Positions 7,882-16,641 of a stretch of 42,203 nt of DNA are shown piece by piece. Within the stretch, counting starts at the first letter, position 1. Each line of letters begins with the position of its first letter. The translations under genes and the position numbers were made by a program. Origin of the DNA: Azovibrio sp. (lineage in GTDB: Bacteria; Pseudomonadota; Gammaproteobacteria; Burkholderiales; Rhodocyclaceae). Location: the NCBI GenBank assembly GCA_026414665.1, contig JAOAIO010000014.1:1-42203 (forward strand), in the 5' to 3' direction. The notes under the pieces are model-generated. The model did no database searches. It was not told the origin of the DNA and saw only the letters and a program-made list of their open reading frames with translations.

Positions 7882-7910
7882 TTGACGAAAGTATTTGGAC
7901 GTGTTCTAAT
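7882..7910 (+). promoter_or_regulatory. Sigma-70 promoter of tRNA-Val
   Basis: The -35 TTGACG (7882-7887) and -10 TCTAAT (7905-7910) are separated by 17 bp. This predicts a start about 7 bp downstream and roughly a dozen bases before the tRNA 5' end. Confidence 0.75.
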
Positions 7911-7929
7911 AGCGCTCTTCCAAGCAAAT

Positions 7930-8006
7930 GGGTGGTTAGCTCAGTTGGTACGAGCACTGCCTTCACACGGCAGGGGTCACTGGTTCGAGTCCAGTACCAC
8001 CCACCA
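7930..8006 (+). tRNA. tRNA-Val (anticodon CAC)
   Basis: Complete 77-nt cloverleaf with encoded CCA. Acceptor stem GGGTGGT pairs with ACCACCC (7996-8002), discriminator A then CCA. D-arm GCTC/GAGC; anticodon stem CTGCC/GGCAG around loop TTCACAC gives anticodon CAC, reading GUG valine codons. T-arm ACTGG-TTCGAGT-CCAGT. It is a monocistronic unit between a strong promoter and a rho-independent terminator. Confidence 0.97.
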
Positions 8007-8036
8007 CAGCATCAGGTTGCGATAAGCCGCCAAGAT

Positions 8037-8065
8037 AGCCGAGCGCAATGCTCGGCTTATTTTTT
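8037..8065 (+). terminator. Rho-independent terminator of tRNA-Val
   Basis: AGCCGAGC-GCAAT-GCTCGGCT forms an 8-bp perfect stem followed by TATTTTTT. It ends the tRNA transcript. Confidence 0.9.
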
Positions 8066-8220
8066 GCTCGCGTGATCTCTGCGCGGGACCGTCCAGCTTT
8101 GTCTGTGAGGGCGCGGCGAGCGTGTGCCGCGTTTCGTGCTTGTGCTCGGCCGGACGTGGCTCACTCGTTCGGCTGTGGTGCGCGCGGGGAGATCACCGAT
8201 TTTCCATAATTCCATTTCGG

Positions 8221-8391
8221 CTACGAAAAAGTTGAGATCGTGTTCTCGTCGAGGAATTGCAGCGCGGCGGCGTGCACGGGGCGGAAGGATTCCGCCATCC
8301 CAATCTCAATAGTGACGAGTACCCGCTCGTCTATGCCCAACGCGTCGGCGAGTGTGTCGAGGTTCTCGGCTTTCGCAAGCCAAGAGGGAGG
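8221..8391 (-). pseudogene. Possible C-terminal remnant of an XRE-type regulator
   Basis: On the minus strand about 56 codons without a start read AKAENLDTLADALGIDERVLV and then VTIEIGMAESFRPVHAAALQ, ending in TAG at 8221-8223; an in-frame TGA lies just upstream. The LDTLADALGIDERVL stretch resembles the last helix of XRE helix-turn-helix domains. The evidence is thin. Otherwise 8066-8472 shows no gene that I can support. Confidence 0.22.
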
Positions 8392-8472
8392 TCACAGGCT
8401 TCGTGGCGATTGCAAATCGCCGGGGGCGGGCTGAAGATAGCGCTCATGCTTTGTCGATGGGAGTTGTTGTCC

Positions 8473-9303
8473 ATGATTGTGTCGCTATGGCGCGCGGTTG
8501 CGCGCTTATCTTTTTGCCGGCGCCTAGTGCTGGGGGGCGCGCTCATGCTCGCCGGGGTGGCATGGGGGCAGCAGAGCCTCGAGATCATCCCGCTTCGGCA
8601 TCGCCCCGCGGCTGAGGTGCTGCCGACCTTGCAGCCTTTGCTCGAACCCGGGGCCAGTCTGACGGGGAGCGGCTATCAGTTATTCTTGCGTGCTTCGCCG
8701 CGCAACCGGGCGGAAATCAAAGAGGTGTTGGCCGTGCTCGATGCGCCGCAACGGCGTTTGCTCATTCGCGTGAGCACCGATGTGAGCGAGGTGGAGCGGG
8801 ATCGTGCCGCCCGCTTGGCGCTGGCGGCCCGGATGGGCGGCGAAAGTCGCGCCAACGTCAAGATTTACGATAGCCGCAGCGCCAGTTCCGCGAGCCAGAT
8901 GCAAATGGTGCAAACGGTGGACGGCGGCCGTGCCTTCATCCAGGTGGGAACGTCGGTGGCCGTACCTTTGCGTCAAGTGGTGCTGACACCCGGCGGTGCC
9001 GTGCTAAGCGACCGAGTCGAATACCGCGACATCGCCCAAGGCTTTTATGTCGAGCCGCGCTTGGCAGGCGACCGCGTGACGCTCGAAATCAGTCAGCAGC
9101 AGGAGCAGCCAGCGCAGTGGGGGCCGGGGAGTGCGCACGTCCAGCGCTTGTCTACGACCGTATCCGGTAGGTTGGGTGAATGGTTGCAGTTGGGGGGCAG
9201 CGGTGAGTCGGCCATAGCGCGGGAGCGCGGTATCGTTTCGCTTTCCAGCGGCGCAGTGCGTTCCGAGCGCGGCATCTGGCTGCTGGTTGAAGAAGCGCCC
9301 TGA
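8473..9303 (+). CDS. Exported protein with secretin N-domain (NolW-like)
   Basis: 276-aa protein with a signal peptide (RRLVLGGALMLAGVAWGQQ, residues about 14-33) and then a short secretin N-domain fold: LEIIPLRHRPAAEVLPTLQP then LEPGASLTGSGYQLFLRA and RNRAEIKEVLAVLDAPQRRL, the pattern by which N1-type domains of type II/III secretins are recognised. The C-terminal half is beta-rich and unassigned. The outer-membrane pore domain of true secretins is absent, and no secretion genes are nearby. I infer a periplasmic or outer-membrane-associated accessory protein of unknown role. The ATG at 8473 is preferred because GGGAG lies about ten bases upstream and it starts the signal peptide; 8446 is an alternative. 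Confidence 0.72.
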   Translation: MIVSLWRAVARLSFCRRLVLGGALMLAGVAWGQQSLEIIPLRHRPAAEVLPTLQPLLEPGASLTGSGYQLFLRASPRNRAEIKEVLAVLDAPQRRLLIRVSTDVSEVERDRAARLALAARMGGESRANVKIYDSRSASSASQMQMVQTVDGGRAFIQVGTSVAVPLRQVVLTPGGAVLSDRVEYRDIAQGFYVEPRLAGDRVTLEISQQQEQPAQWGPGSAHVQRLSTTVSGRLGEWLQLGGSGESAIARERGIVSLSSGAVRSERGIWLLVEEAP

Positions 9304-9348
9304 TGCAACGGGAACCCTGAAGGCTGCGGCGCGGTCTTCCTGTCGTTC

Positions 9349-10935
9349 ATGGATACACCGACGCCCATGCTTAGTTTTGACAACCGTTTCCGGCGTGAGC
9401 TGCCGGGCGATGGAGAAACCCGTAACCAGGTGCGTGAGGTGTATGGCGCATGGCGCATGGCGCATGGCGCTGCCTGGTCTGCGGTTTTGCCGACGCCTGT
9501 GGCGGCGCCCGGTCTGCTTGCGCATTCGCCTGAGATGGCGGCGGCGCTGGGCTTGCCTGAGGGCTGGGAGCGTAAGCCAGAGTGGGCTGAAGTGTTAGCC
9601 GGCAATGCCATCTTGCCGGGCATGGAGCCCTATGCAAGCTGCTATGGTGGGCATCAGTTCGGTCACTGGGCGGGCCAGCTCGGCGATGGGCGCGCCATCA
9701 GCCTGGGCGAAGTCGTCGCCAAGGACGGGCAGCGCTGGGAATTGCAGCTCAAAGGGGCAGGGCGGACGCCTTATTCCCGCCGTGGCGATGGCCGTGCCGT
9801 CCTGCGCTCCTGTCTGCGGGAGTTCCTTTGCAGCGAGGCCATGCACCACCTGGGCGTGCCCACGACCCGGGCTTTGAGCCTCGTGAGCACGGGCGAGACG
9901 GTTTGGCGCGATATGTTTTATGACGGCAACCCGGCGCCCGAGCCCGGAGCTATCGTCTGCCGGGTGGCGCCGTCCTTCATTCGCTTTGGGCACTTCGAAC
10001 TTCCGGCGGCGCGCCAGGATCGAGTGTTGCTACAGCGGCTCGTGGATTTCACCATCGCCCGTTATTTTCCTGAACTCACGACAGCCGCTGATCCGCTCGC
10101 AGCCTGGTTTTTGGCGGTCTGTGAGCGTACCGGCCGCCTGCTGGCACGTTGGATGCAAGTGGGCTTCGTACATGGGGTGATGAATACCGACAACATGTCG
10201 ATCCTGGGGCTTACCATCGACTATGGGCCGTATGGTTGGTTAGAAGATTACGATCCCGGTTGGACCCCCAATACCACCGACGCGGCAGGGCGCCGCTACT
10301 GTTTCGCGCGGCAGCCGGAGGTGGCGCGTTGGAACCTCGAGCGCTTGGCGGATGCCCTCGTCGGCTTACGCCCCGGAGGCGATCTGGCAGAACTGCTGCC
10401 CGCTTACGACGCGGCCTATGCCGATGAAATGACGCGCTTGTTTGCCGGCAAGTTTGGTTTCGTTGCCTGGCAAGACGGTGACGCGGCATTGGTGGCAGAT
10501 GCGCTCACGCTGTTGCACCGAGCCGAGCTCGATATGACCGAGTTTTTCCGTCAGCTTGCCTGGGTCGATGCAGGGAGTGATCCGCTTGCCTATCTCGAGT
10601 GGGCTGCCTATCGGCCCCGCTCCTGGCGCGACTGCCGTGCTGGCTGGCTGGCCTGGCTCGAGCGCTATGTGCAGCGCTTGCAGCAAGACGGCTTGCCGCC
10701 CGAGCAGCGCCGCGCCCGGATGAATGCGCACAACCCGCGCTATGTGCTGCGCAATTACCTGGCGCAGCAAGCCATCGATGCAGCCGAAGCTGGCGACACA
10801 GGCCCGATTCTGGCGTTGCAGGAAGTCTTGCGTCGTCCTTATGAAGAGCAGCCCGGTAAGGCAGCCTTCGCCGCCAAGCGGCCCGAGTGGGCCCGGCACC
10901 GTGCCGGCTGCTCGATGCTCTCGTGCAGTTCCTAG
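9349..10935 (+). CDS. selO: SelO-family protein adenylyltransferase (YdiU)
   Basis: Pseudokinase-fold enzyme that transfers AMP to Ser/Thr/Tyr of proteins, linked in other bacteria to redox stress; 528 aa. Hallmarks are [35 protein letters not shown], the nucleotide-binding [20 protein letters not shown], the catalytic [20 protein letters not shown] and GWLEDYDPG, and the C-terminal CSMLSCSS, which fits the family's terminal Cys pair. Here the Cys is encoded normally, with no selenocysteine. Residues 35-41 (WRMAHGA) are an insertion produced by three extra in-frame copies of a 7-bp repeat; without it the sequence would read VYGAAW, as the family expects. The ATG at 9367 is an alternative start. 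Confidence 0.95.
   Translation: MDTPTPMLSFDNRFRRELPGDGETRNQVREVYGAWRMAHGAAWSAVLPTPVAAPGLLAHSPEMAAALGLPEGWERKPEWAEVLAGNAILPGMEPYASCYGGHQFGHWAGQLGDGRAISLGEVVAKDGQRWELQLKGAGRTPYSRRGDGRAVLRSCLREFLCSEAMHHLGVPTTRALSLVSTGETVWRDMFYDGNPAPEPGAIVCRVAPSFIRFGHFELPAARQDRVLLQRLVDFTIARYFPELTTAADPLAAWFLAVCERTGRLLARWMQVGFVHGVMNTDNMSILGLTIDYGPYGWLEDYDPGWTPNTTDAAGRRYCFARQPEVARWNLERLADALVGLRPGGDLAELLPAYDAAYADEMTRLFAGKFGFVAWQDGDAALVADALTLLHRAELDMTEFFRQLAWVDAGSDPLAYLEWAAYRPRSWRDCRAGWLAWLERYVQRLQQDGLPPEQRRARMNAHNPRYVLRNYLAQQAIDAAEAGDTGPILALQEVLRRPYEEQPGKAAFAAKRPEWARHRAGCSMLSCSS
9443..9470 (+). repeat. Four tandem ATGGCGC heptamers inside selO
   Basis: ATGGCGC occurs four times head to tail, perfectly, at codons 32-41 of selO. 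The unit is not a multiple of three, so gain or loss of one copy would shift the frame of nearly the whole gene. The present four copies keep the frame, because three extra units are 21 bp. Confidence 0.95.
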
Positions 10936-10940
10936 GCGTT

Positions 10941-11063
10941 GCCGTGAAAGTCGATAAGTGACCCGCGTAGTCCCCTTTGCCTTTGTGGGGGAAGAGCTGA
11001 GGGAGAAAGGATGGCGCGCCGCTTTCATGTTTAGCGGCGTGCGAACCGATCAGGCTGGGTTAG
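10941..11063 (-). repeat. Dispersed intergenic repeat, copy A
   Basis: 123 bp between the converging selO and ubiG genes. It shares blocks with copies at 31789-31896 and 39915-40016: CCGTGAAAGTCGATAAG, CCTT(T)GTGGGGG, GCGCGCCGCTTTCATGTT, GGCGTGCGAACCGATCA and a terminal GGGTTAG that supplies the ubiG stop codon. Here CGCCGCT/AGCGGCG (about 11017-11040) can form a 7-bp stem, not conserved in the other copies. Confidence 0.85.
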
Positions 11064-11758
11064 GCCGCTCGGGTGCAAGCCATCAGGTAATTGACGCTGA
11101 TGTCGGGCCCCAGGCTGTAGGTCTTGCGCAAGGGGTTGTAGCTTAGGCCGATCGGCGCTGCTGGCGTGAGGCCGGCTTCCCGACTCCAGCGTGCCAGTTC
11201 CGAGGGCTTCAGAAAGCGGGCGTACTCGTGCGTGCCCTTGGGCAGAAGGCGCAGCACGTACTCGGCGCCGATGATGGCAAAGAGGTAGGCCTTGGGGTTG
11301 CGGTTGATCGTGGAAAAGAAAACCGTACCACCCGGCTTCACGAGCTGGGCGCAGGCACGGATGGTGCTGGCCGGGTCGGGCACATGCTCGAGCATTTCCA
11401 AGCAGGTGACGACATCGAAAGCGCCGGGCTCGGCAGCGGCCATGGCTTCGGCGGCAATTTGCCGGTAATCCACCGTGAGGCCGCTCTCGAGCAGATGCAG
11501 GCGTGCCACGCCCAGCGCTTTTTCGGATAGGTCGATGCCGGTGACCTGAGCGCCACGCGCGGCCATGCCTTCTGCGAGCAGGCCGCCACCGCAGCCGACG
11601 TCGATGACGCGCTTGCCGGCTAGGCCGACCTGACGCTCGATCCAGTCCAGGCGCAAGGGGTTGATGTCGTGCAAGGGGCGAAATTCGCTATTCGGGTCCC
11701 ACCAGCGATGGGCGAGTTCGCCAAATTTGTGCAATTCCTTCGGGTCGGCGTTGGTCAT
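11060..11758 (-). CDS. ubiG: Ubiquinone biosynthesis O-methyltransferase
   Basis: SAM-dependent enzyme carrying out both O-methylations of ubiquinone synthesis, 232 aa. Seen are [20 protein letters not shown] near the N-terminus, methyltransferase motif [17 protein letters not shown] (about 50-65), [11 protein letters not shown], the [11 protein letters not shown] motif, and the C-terminal [20 protein letters not shown]. The start at 11758 ([15 protein letters not shown]) fits the family N-terminus; an upstream ATG would add ten atypical residues. The TAA stop lies inside the last bases of dispersed repeat A. It is downstream of an OmpA-like gene, separated by a terminator. Confidence 0.96.
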   Translation of the reverse strand: MTNADPKELHKFGELAHRWWDPNSEFRPLHDINPLRLDWIERQVGLAGKRVIDVGCGGGLLAEGMAARGAQVTGIDLSEKALGVARLHLLESGLTVDYRQIAAEAMAAAEPGAFDVVTCLEMLEHVPDPASTIRACAQLVKPGGTVFFSTINRNPKAYLFAIIGAEYVLRLLPKGTHEYARFLKPSELARWSREAGLTPAAPIGLSYNPLRKTYSLGPDISVNYLMACTRAA

Positions 11759-11784
11759 GATGGTTATCCTGCAAAGCGGGAAAA

Positions 11785-11813
11785 ACAAAAAAGCCCTGCT
11801 GCTGCAGGGCTTT
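11785..11813 (-). terminator. Rho-independent terminator after the OmpA-like gene
   Basis: Minus-strand AAAGCCCTGC-AGCA-GCAGGGCTTT (11790-11813) is a perfect 10-bp stem followed on that strand by a TTTTTTG run. It ends the OmpA-like transcript 18 bp after its stop codon and just before ubiG. Confidence 0.9.
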
Positions 11814-11831
11814 CGTGCGGCACGAGACGAA

Positions 11832-12500
11832 TTACTTGGTGCCGATCACTTCGATGTCGACGCGACGGTCGGGTTGCAGGCACTCGACCAGCTTCTTGTT
11901 GCGGCCGTTTTCGGGGCCCATGTTCTTGCACTTGTCACCGGTCACGGGCTGGCTTTCGCCCTTGCCTTCGGTATAGACGCGGTTGGCTTCGATGCCCTTG
12001 GCAACCAGGTATTCCTTCACCGCGGCAGCGCGCTTTTCAGACAATTTCTGGTTGTAGGCTTCCTTGCCGATGCGGTCGGTATGGCCGACGGCGAGAATCA
12101 CTTCGAGCTTGAGCTCCTTGGCCTTGGCGACGACTTCGTCGAGCTTGGCCTTGCCTTCGGGACGCAGCACGGCCTTGTCGAAGTCGAACAGCGCATCGGC
12201 GGCCAGGGTGATCTTGTCGCCAGAGGGCTTCACGCCGGAAACGGGAGCCTTGGCGGCAGTGGCGTCACACTTTTCTTTGGGCAGCAGGTCCTTGTCGCAC
12301 TGGCAGCCAGCGGGATCGTTGGCGGCGGCAGCCGGCGTCCAGTAGCCGGTGCGCCAGCACAGGCCGGCGCCGCTGGTGGCGACTTCACCGCGCTGGTCGA
12401 TCACATACACGCGTTCTTGGGCCTGGGCCATGCCGGCGACGGCGCCCAGGCTGGCGAGCAGGGCGACAGCGATAGAATTCTTGGCAAATTTTTTGATCAT
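11832..12500 (-). CDS. OmpA-family outer-membrane/peptidoglycan-binding protein
   Basis: 222-aa precursor with a clear signal peptide ([20 protein letters not shown] to AQA, cleavage near residue 27). A short Cys-containing segment ([10 protein letters not shown], then [13 protein letters not shown]) precedes a C-terminal OmpA domain: [48 protein letters not shown], and PDRRVDIEV at the end. The OmpA domain binds peptidoglycan non-covalently. The 8-strand barrel of classical OmpA is not evident, so the N-terminal half is probably a short linker. The start at 12500 is supported by AGGAAAAACGAG just upstream. It has its own terminator and is probably abundant. Confidence 0.92.
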   Translation of the reverse strand: MIKKFAKNSIAVALLASLGAVAGMAQAQERVYVIDQRGEVATSGAGLCWRTGYWTPAAAANDPAGCQCDKDLLPKEKCDATAAKAPVSGVKPSGDKITLAADALFDFDKAVLRPEGKAKLDEVVAKAKELKLEVILAVGHTDRIGKEAYNQKLSEKRAAAVKEYLVAKGIEANRVYTEGKGESQPVTGDKCKNMGPENGRNKKLVECLQPDRRVDIEVIGTK

Positions 12501-12573
12501 CTCGTTTTTCCTCGCAAATATAAAAGTCGAAACACTGACATCAGGCCTCTGCCATGCGGACAAGGGGTTGTAC

Positions 12574-13938
12574 TCATGACACGATCTTCAGGCTAGACCT
12601 GATCCTATTCTGCCATAGGCGCGCCGAGTTTTTCAAACTCGCCACGTCGATCTGCGTCAGTATTCTGTCCGAAACGCAACACTTGCCTTCTACCCAAACA
12701 TGGCTGACATCGTCACGGCTGACGCAGTGCACCAAATGCGAGATGGGGTCGAAGCAGGGCGCGAGTTCGAGCCGTTCCATGTCGATGGCGCAGAGGTCAG
12801 CGAGTTTGCCGATGCGGATCGAGCCAATTTCCGTTTCCAGGCCCAGCGCCTTGGCGCCGTGGAGGGTGGCCATGCGTAGGGCCTCCCAGGCAGGGATGCT
12901 ATCGGCGTGGCCGCTCACGCCTTTGGCGAGGAGGCTGGCTAGCCGCATTTCCTGCAGCAGATCGAGGCGATTGTTGCTCGCGGCGCCATCGCTGCCCAGG
13001 CCGACGTTGATGCCGAGTTCGAGCATGGCGGTGATGGGGGCGATGCCGCTGGCTAGCTTGAGGTTGGAGGTTGGGCAGTGGGCGATGTGGCAGCCATGAC
13101 GGGCGAGGCGTTCCAAGTCCGCCGCGTCGACATGTACGCCGTGCACGCCGATGGTCTGAGGGCCGAGCAGGCCGAGGCGCTCGAGGCGGTATAAGGGGCT
13201 GCAGCCGTAGCGGGCGCGGTGGCTTTCTAGCTCCTCGCGGGTTTCGTGGATGTGTAAGTGAATGGGGAGTTCGAGTTGCGCGGCCAGGGTGCGGATGCGT
13301 TCGAAACCGCTGTCGCCGACGGTGTAAGGGGCGTGCGGCGCTAGGCTGAAATGGATGCGCGGGTCGTGCTGCCAGCGCTCGCAGATGGCTAGCCCTTTGG
13401 TCAGGTAATCCTCGATGTCGCTGGCGTAGCGAGAGGGAAAGTCGATGGCGATGATGCCGAGCACGGCGCGCATTCCCGTTTCCGCGACGGCTGCGGCGGC
13501 GGCATCGGGAAAGAAATACATGTCGTTAAAGCAGGTAATGCCGCTTTTGAGCATTTCGGCGCAGGCTAGGCGGGTGCCGTCGCGCACGAACTGGGACGAG
13601 ACGTGCGTGGCTTCGGCGGGCCAGATGTGCTGTTCGAGCCAGGTCTTGAGCGGCAGATCGTCGGCCAAGCCGCGCATCAGGCTCATGGCCGCGTGGGTGT
13701 GCAGATTGATGAGGCCTGGGATGAGCAGGTGCGTGCCGAGTTCGACGTTGTCGTGGGGGGTATAGCGCTCGCGGGCCAGCGCCGAAGGCAAGATGTCGAC
13801 GATGCGGCCGGCGCGGACGGCGACGGCGTGCTGCGCGAGCAGCGTGCAGGTGTCGACATCGGCGATCCAGCGGGCGTGGATCAGCGTATCCGGCTGACGT
13901 AGGGCATGGGCTTCCGGCATGGCGGGTCTGGGTGTCAT
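12574..13938 (-). CDS. mtaD: 5-methylthioadenosine/S-adenosylhomocysteine deaminase (TRZ/ATZ amidohydrolase)
   Basis: Metal-dependent amidohydrolase, 454 aa, deaminating methylthioadenosine-type purines in methionine salvage. Motifs are the HxH metal site in LINLHTHAAMSLMRG, HIHETREE, IGVHGVHVD (metal His), the catalytic LGSDGAASNNRLDLLQEM, and the composite C-terminal strand domain (GKLADLCAIDME). The exact substrate among related TRZ proteins cannot be read from sequence. Its position beside ubiG and divergent from gyrA matches the arrangement known in several proteobacteria. The ATG at 13938 lacks a clear Shine-Dalgarno; 13920 is an alternative start. Confidence 0.88.
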   Translation of the reverse strand: MTPRPAMPEAHALRQPDTLIHARWIADVDTCTLLAQHAVAVRAGRIVDILPSALARERYTPHDNVELGTHLLIPGLINLHTHAAMSLMRGLADDLPLKTWLEQHIWPAEATHVSSQFVRDGTRLACAEMLKSGITCFNDMYFFPDAAAAAVAETGMRAVLGIIAIDFPSRYASDIEDYLTKGLAICERWQHDPRIHFSLAPHAPYTVGDSGFERIRTLAAQLELPIHLHIHETREELESHRARYGCSPLYRLERLGLLGPQTIGVHGVHVDAADLERLARHGCHIAHCPTSNLKLASGIAPITAMLELGINVGLGSDGAASNNRLDLLQEMRLASLLAKGVSGHADSIPAWEALRMATLHGAKALGLETEIGSIRIGKLADLCAIDMERLELAPCFDPISHLVHCVSRDDVSHVWVEGKCCVSDRILTQIDVASLKNSARLWQNRIRSSLKIVS

Positions 13939-13944
13939 TGGACA

Positions 13945-13953
13945 TGCTAAAAT
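13945..13953 (+). promoter_or_regulatory. Extended -10 promoter element for gyrA
   Basis: TGCTAAAAT matches an extended -10 (TGn plus TAAAAT, 5 of 6). It lies about 67 bp before the gyrA ATG in the short divergent mtaD-gyrA gap. No good -35 is present at the right distance, as is allowed for extended -10 promoters. Confidence 0.4.
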
Positions 13954-14019
13954 AGCAAATTCCGTCTACATCAACCAATAAGCAGCTGTCGGCCTCCTTG
14001 TCCGGGCAGTGGAGAGACT

Positions 14020-16641
14020 ATGGATCAATTCGCCAAGGAAATCCTTCCCGTCAGTCTGGAAGACGAGATGCGCCGTTCCTATCTCGATTACGCCATGAGC
14101 GTGATCGTCGGGCGGGCCCTACCGGACGTGCGTGACGGTCTCAAGCCGGTGCATCGTCGCGTCCTCTATGCGATGCATGAGCTTGGCAACGATTGGAACA
14201 AGGCGTACAAAAAATCGGCGCGCATCGTCGGCGATGTGATCGGTAAATACCACCCGCACGGCGACACGGCGGTGTACGACACCATCGTGCGCATGGCGCA
14301 GGATTTTTCCTTGCGCTACATGCTCGTGGATGGGCAGGGTAATTTTGGCTCGGTTGATGGCGATAACGCGGCGGCGATGCGTTATACCGAAGTGCGCATG
14401 GCCCGCATCGGGCATCAATTGCTCGAAGATATCGACAAGGAAACCGTTGACTTCGGGCCTAACTACGACGGCTCCGAGCAGGAGCCGCTCATTTTGCCGG
14501 CGCGTATTCCCAATCTGCTCATCAACGGCTCCTCGGGCATCGCCGTGGGCATGGCCACCAACATTCCGCCGCACAATTTGAACGAAGTGGTGGCCGGCTG
14601 CCTGGCGCTGCTACAGAACCCGGATATGGCGATTGAGGATTTGCTCGACCTCATTCCGGCCCCCGATTTTCCCACAGCTGGCATCATCTATGGGCTGGCC
14701 GGAGTGCGCGAGGGGTATCTCACCGGTCGCGGGCGGGTGGTGATGCGCGCCAAGACCCACTTCGAGGATATCGACAAGGGGAATCGGCAGGCCATCATCG
14801 TCGATGAGCTGCCGTATCAGGTGAATAAGCGGGCGTTGCTTGAAAAAATCGGCGAATTGGTCAACGAAAAGCGCATCGAGGGGATTTCCGATCTGCGGGA
14901 TGAGTCCGACAAATCCGGTATGCGCGTGGTGATCGAGCTCAAGCGCGGCGAGGTGCCCGAAGTGGTGCTCAACAAGCTGTTCAAGATGACACAGCTGCAA
15001 GACACCTTCGGCATGAACATGGTGGCCTTGGTCGAAGGCCAGCCGCGCTTGTTGAATCTGAAGCAGATGCTCGAATGCTTCCTCGCGCACCGCCGGGAAG
15101 TGGTCACGCGCCGTACTGTTTTCGAGCTGCGCAAGGCGCGTGAGCGCGGCCACATCCTCGAAGGCCTGGCTGTCGCGCTCTCCAACGTCGATGAGATCAT
15201 CGCCTTGATCAAGGCGGCGCCCACCCCGGCCGATGCCAAGCGCGAGCTGATGGCGCGCCTATGGAAGAGCCCGGTGGTGGAGGACATGCTGCGCCGCGCC
15301 GCGGCGGACGCGTCTCGCCCGGACGGGCTGGCGCCTGAGTTCGGGCTCTCTGCCCAAGGCTATAGGCTCTCCGATGTTCAGGCGCAGGCCATTCTCGATC
15401 TGCGCTTGCAACGCCTCACCGGCCTCGAGCAAGACAAGATCGTGGCTGAGTACAAGGAAGTGATGGCGAAAATCGCCGATCTCCTCGACATTCTTGCGCG
15501 GCCGGAGCGCATTACCGAGATCATTGCCGAGGAGCTCGTGGCCATCCGCGACCAGTTCGGCGACGCGCGCCGTTCCGAAATCGTTGCCCATGCCCAGGAC
15601 TTGGGCATTGAGGATTTGATTACGCCGCAGGATTTGGTCGTTACCTTGTCCCATGCGGGCTACATCAAGTCGCAGCCTCTGGCTGACTACCGCGCGCAGC
15701 GCCGCGGCGGGCGCGGCAAGCAGGCCACGGCGACGAAGGACGACGATTTCATCGATCATCTGTTCGTGGCCAATACCCACGACTACATCCTTTGCTTTTC
15801 CAACCGGGGGCGCTGTTACTGGCTCAAAGTCTACGAAGTGCCGCAGGGTAGCCGCAACAGCCGCGGCAAGCCGATCATCAACATGTTCCCCTTGGAAGAG
15901 GGCGAGAAGATCAACGCCATCTTGCCGGTCAAGGAATTTTCCGACGACAAATACGTGTTTATGTGTACGGTCCAAGGCGTGGTCAAGAAGACCGCTTTGG
16001 CCAATTTCGCCAACCCACGCAAGGCCGGCATCATCGCCGTGGACTTGGATGAGGGCGATTACCTGATCGGCGCCGAGCTGACTACGGGGCAAAGCGACAT
16101 CGTGTTGGTTTCGGATGGCGGCAAGGCCGTGTGGTTTGGCGAGGATCAGGTGCGTCCGATGGGGCGGCAGTCGCGTGGCGTGCGCGGCATGACGCTGCTG
16201 GAGGGGCAGCGCGTGATTGCCTTGCTCGTGGCCGAGAGCGAAGAGCAGACCGTGCTCGTGGCCACCGAAAATGGCTACGGCAAGCGCACGCGTCTGGGCG
16301 ACTTCCGTCGTTCCAGCCGTGGCACCCAAGGTGTCATGGCGATCGCCGCGAGCGAGCGCAACGGCAAGGTGGTGGCTGCCAAGCTCGTCACCGATCACGA
16401 TGAGGTGATGTTGATCACGACCGGTGGCGTGTTGATTCGCACGCGGGTGGCCGAGATCAGGGAGCTGGGGCGGGCGACGCAAGGGGTGACGCTGATTGCC
16501 CTTGATGCCGGTGAGAAATTGAGTGGCCTGGAGAAGGTGGCCGAAACCGGCGAGGAAGAAGATGTCGGGGATGAAGCCGGCCGCGATGGCGAGGATGCGA
16601 GCGAGGTCGGCATGAGCGCAGGCCAGGAAGGAGAAGCCTGA
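14020..16641 (+). CDS. gyrA: DNA gyrase subunit A
   Basis: Cleavage/rejoining subunit of gyrase (A2B2), which introduces negative supercoils; 873 aa. The catalytic Tyr is residue 122 ([12 protein letters not shown]). The quinolone-determining region reads [15 protein letters not shown], giving Thr83 and Asp87 in E. coli numbering; Thr83 is a natural variant also seen in other proteobacteria. The GyrA box QRRGGRGKQ, needed for DNA wrapping, opens the C-terminal beta-pinwheel. The acidic tail (about 845-873) is typical. GGAGAG precedes the ATG. The stop overlaps the serC start (TGATG), so gyrA heads the serC-pheA-hisC run. Confidence 0.98.
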   Translation: MDQFAKEILPVSLEDEMRRSYLDYAMSVIVGRALPDVRDGLKPVHRRVLYAMHELGNDWNKAYKKSARIVGDVIGKYHPHGDTAVYDTIVRMAQDFSLRYMLVDGQGNFGSVDGDNAAAMRYTEVRMARIGHQLLEDIDKETVDFGPNYDGSEQEPLILPARIPNLLINGSSGIAVGMATNIPPHNLNEVVAGCLALLQNPDMAIEDLLDLIPAPDFPTAGIIYGLAGVREGYLTGRGRVVMRAKTHFEDIDKGNRQAIIVDELPYQVNKRALLEKIGELVNEKRIEGISDLRDESDKSGMRVVIELKRGEVPEVVLNKLFKMTQLQDTFGMNMVALVEGQPRLLNLKQMLECFLAHRREVVTRRTVFELRKARERGHILEGLAVALSNVDEIIALIKAAPTPADAKRELMARLWKSPVVEDMLRRAAADASRPDGLAPEFGLSAQGYRLSDVQAQAILDLRLQRLTGLEQDKIVAEYKEVMAKIADLLDILARPERITEIIAEELVAIRDQFGDARRSEIVAHAQDLGIEDLITPQDLVVTLSHAGYIKSQPLADYRAQRRGGRGKQATATKDDDFIDHLFVANTHDYILCFSNRGRCYWLKVYEVPQGSRNSRGKPIINMFPLEEGEKINAILPVKEFSDDKYVFMCTVQGVVKKTALANFANPRKAGIIAVDLDEGDYLIGAELTTGQSDIVLVSDGGKAVWFGEDQVRPMGRQSRGVRGMTLLEGQRVIALLVAESEEQTVLVATENGYGKRTRLGDFRRSSRGTQGVMAIAASERNGKVVAAKLVTDHDEVMLITTGGVLIRTRVAEIRELGRATQGVTLIALDAGEKLSGLEKVAETGEEEDVGDEAGRDGEDASEVGMSAGQEGEA

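Noticed and set aside
10900-10935. Selenocysteine in SelO
   Set aside because: The C-terminal CSMLSCSS is encoded with ordinary Cys codons and terminates at TAG; no in-frame UGA is present.
10366-11028. Minus-strand frame overlapping the selO 3' end and repeat A
   Set aside because: Mostly antisense to selO; the apparent similarity to peptides at 31701-31886 and 39809-40006 is explained by the shared DNA repeat, not by a protein family.
10941-11063. Repeat A as a CRISPR or REP-type palindromic array
   Set aside because: Single copies lie tens of kilobases apart without spacers, and no palindrome is conserved among the three.
15259-16482. 407-codon minus-strand frame inside gyrA
   Set aside because: His/Arg/Leu-rich translation antisense to a fully conserved gyrA; no ribosome-binding site or motif.
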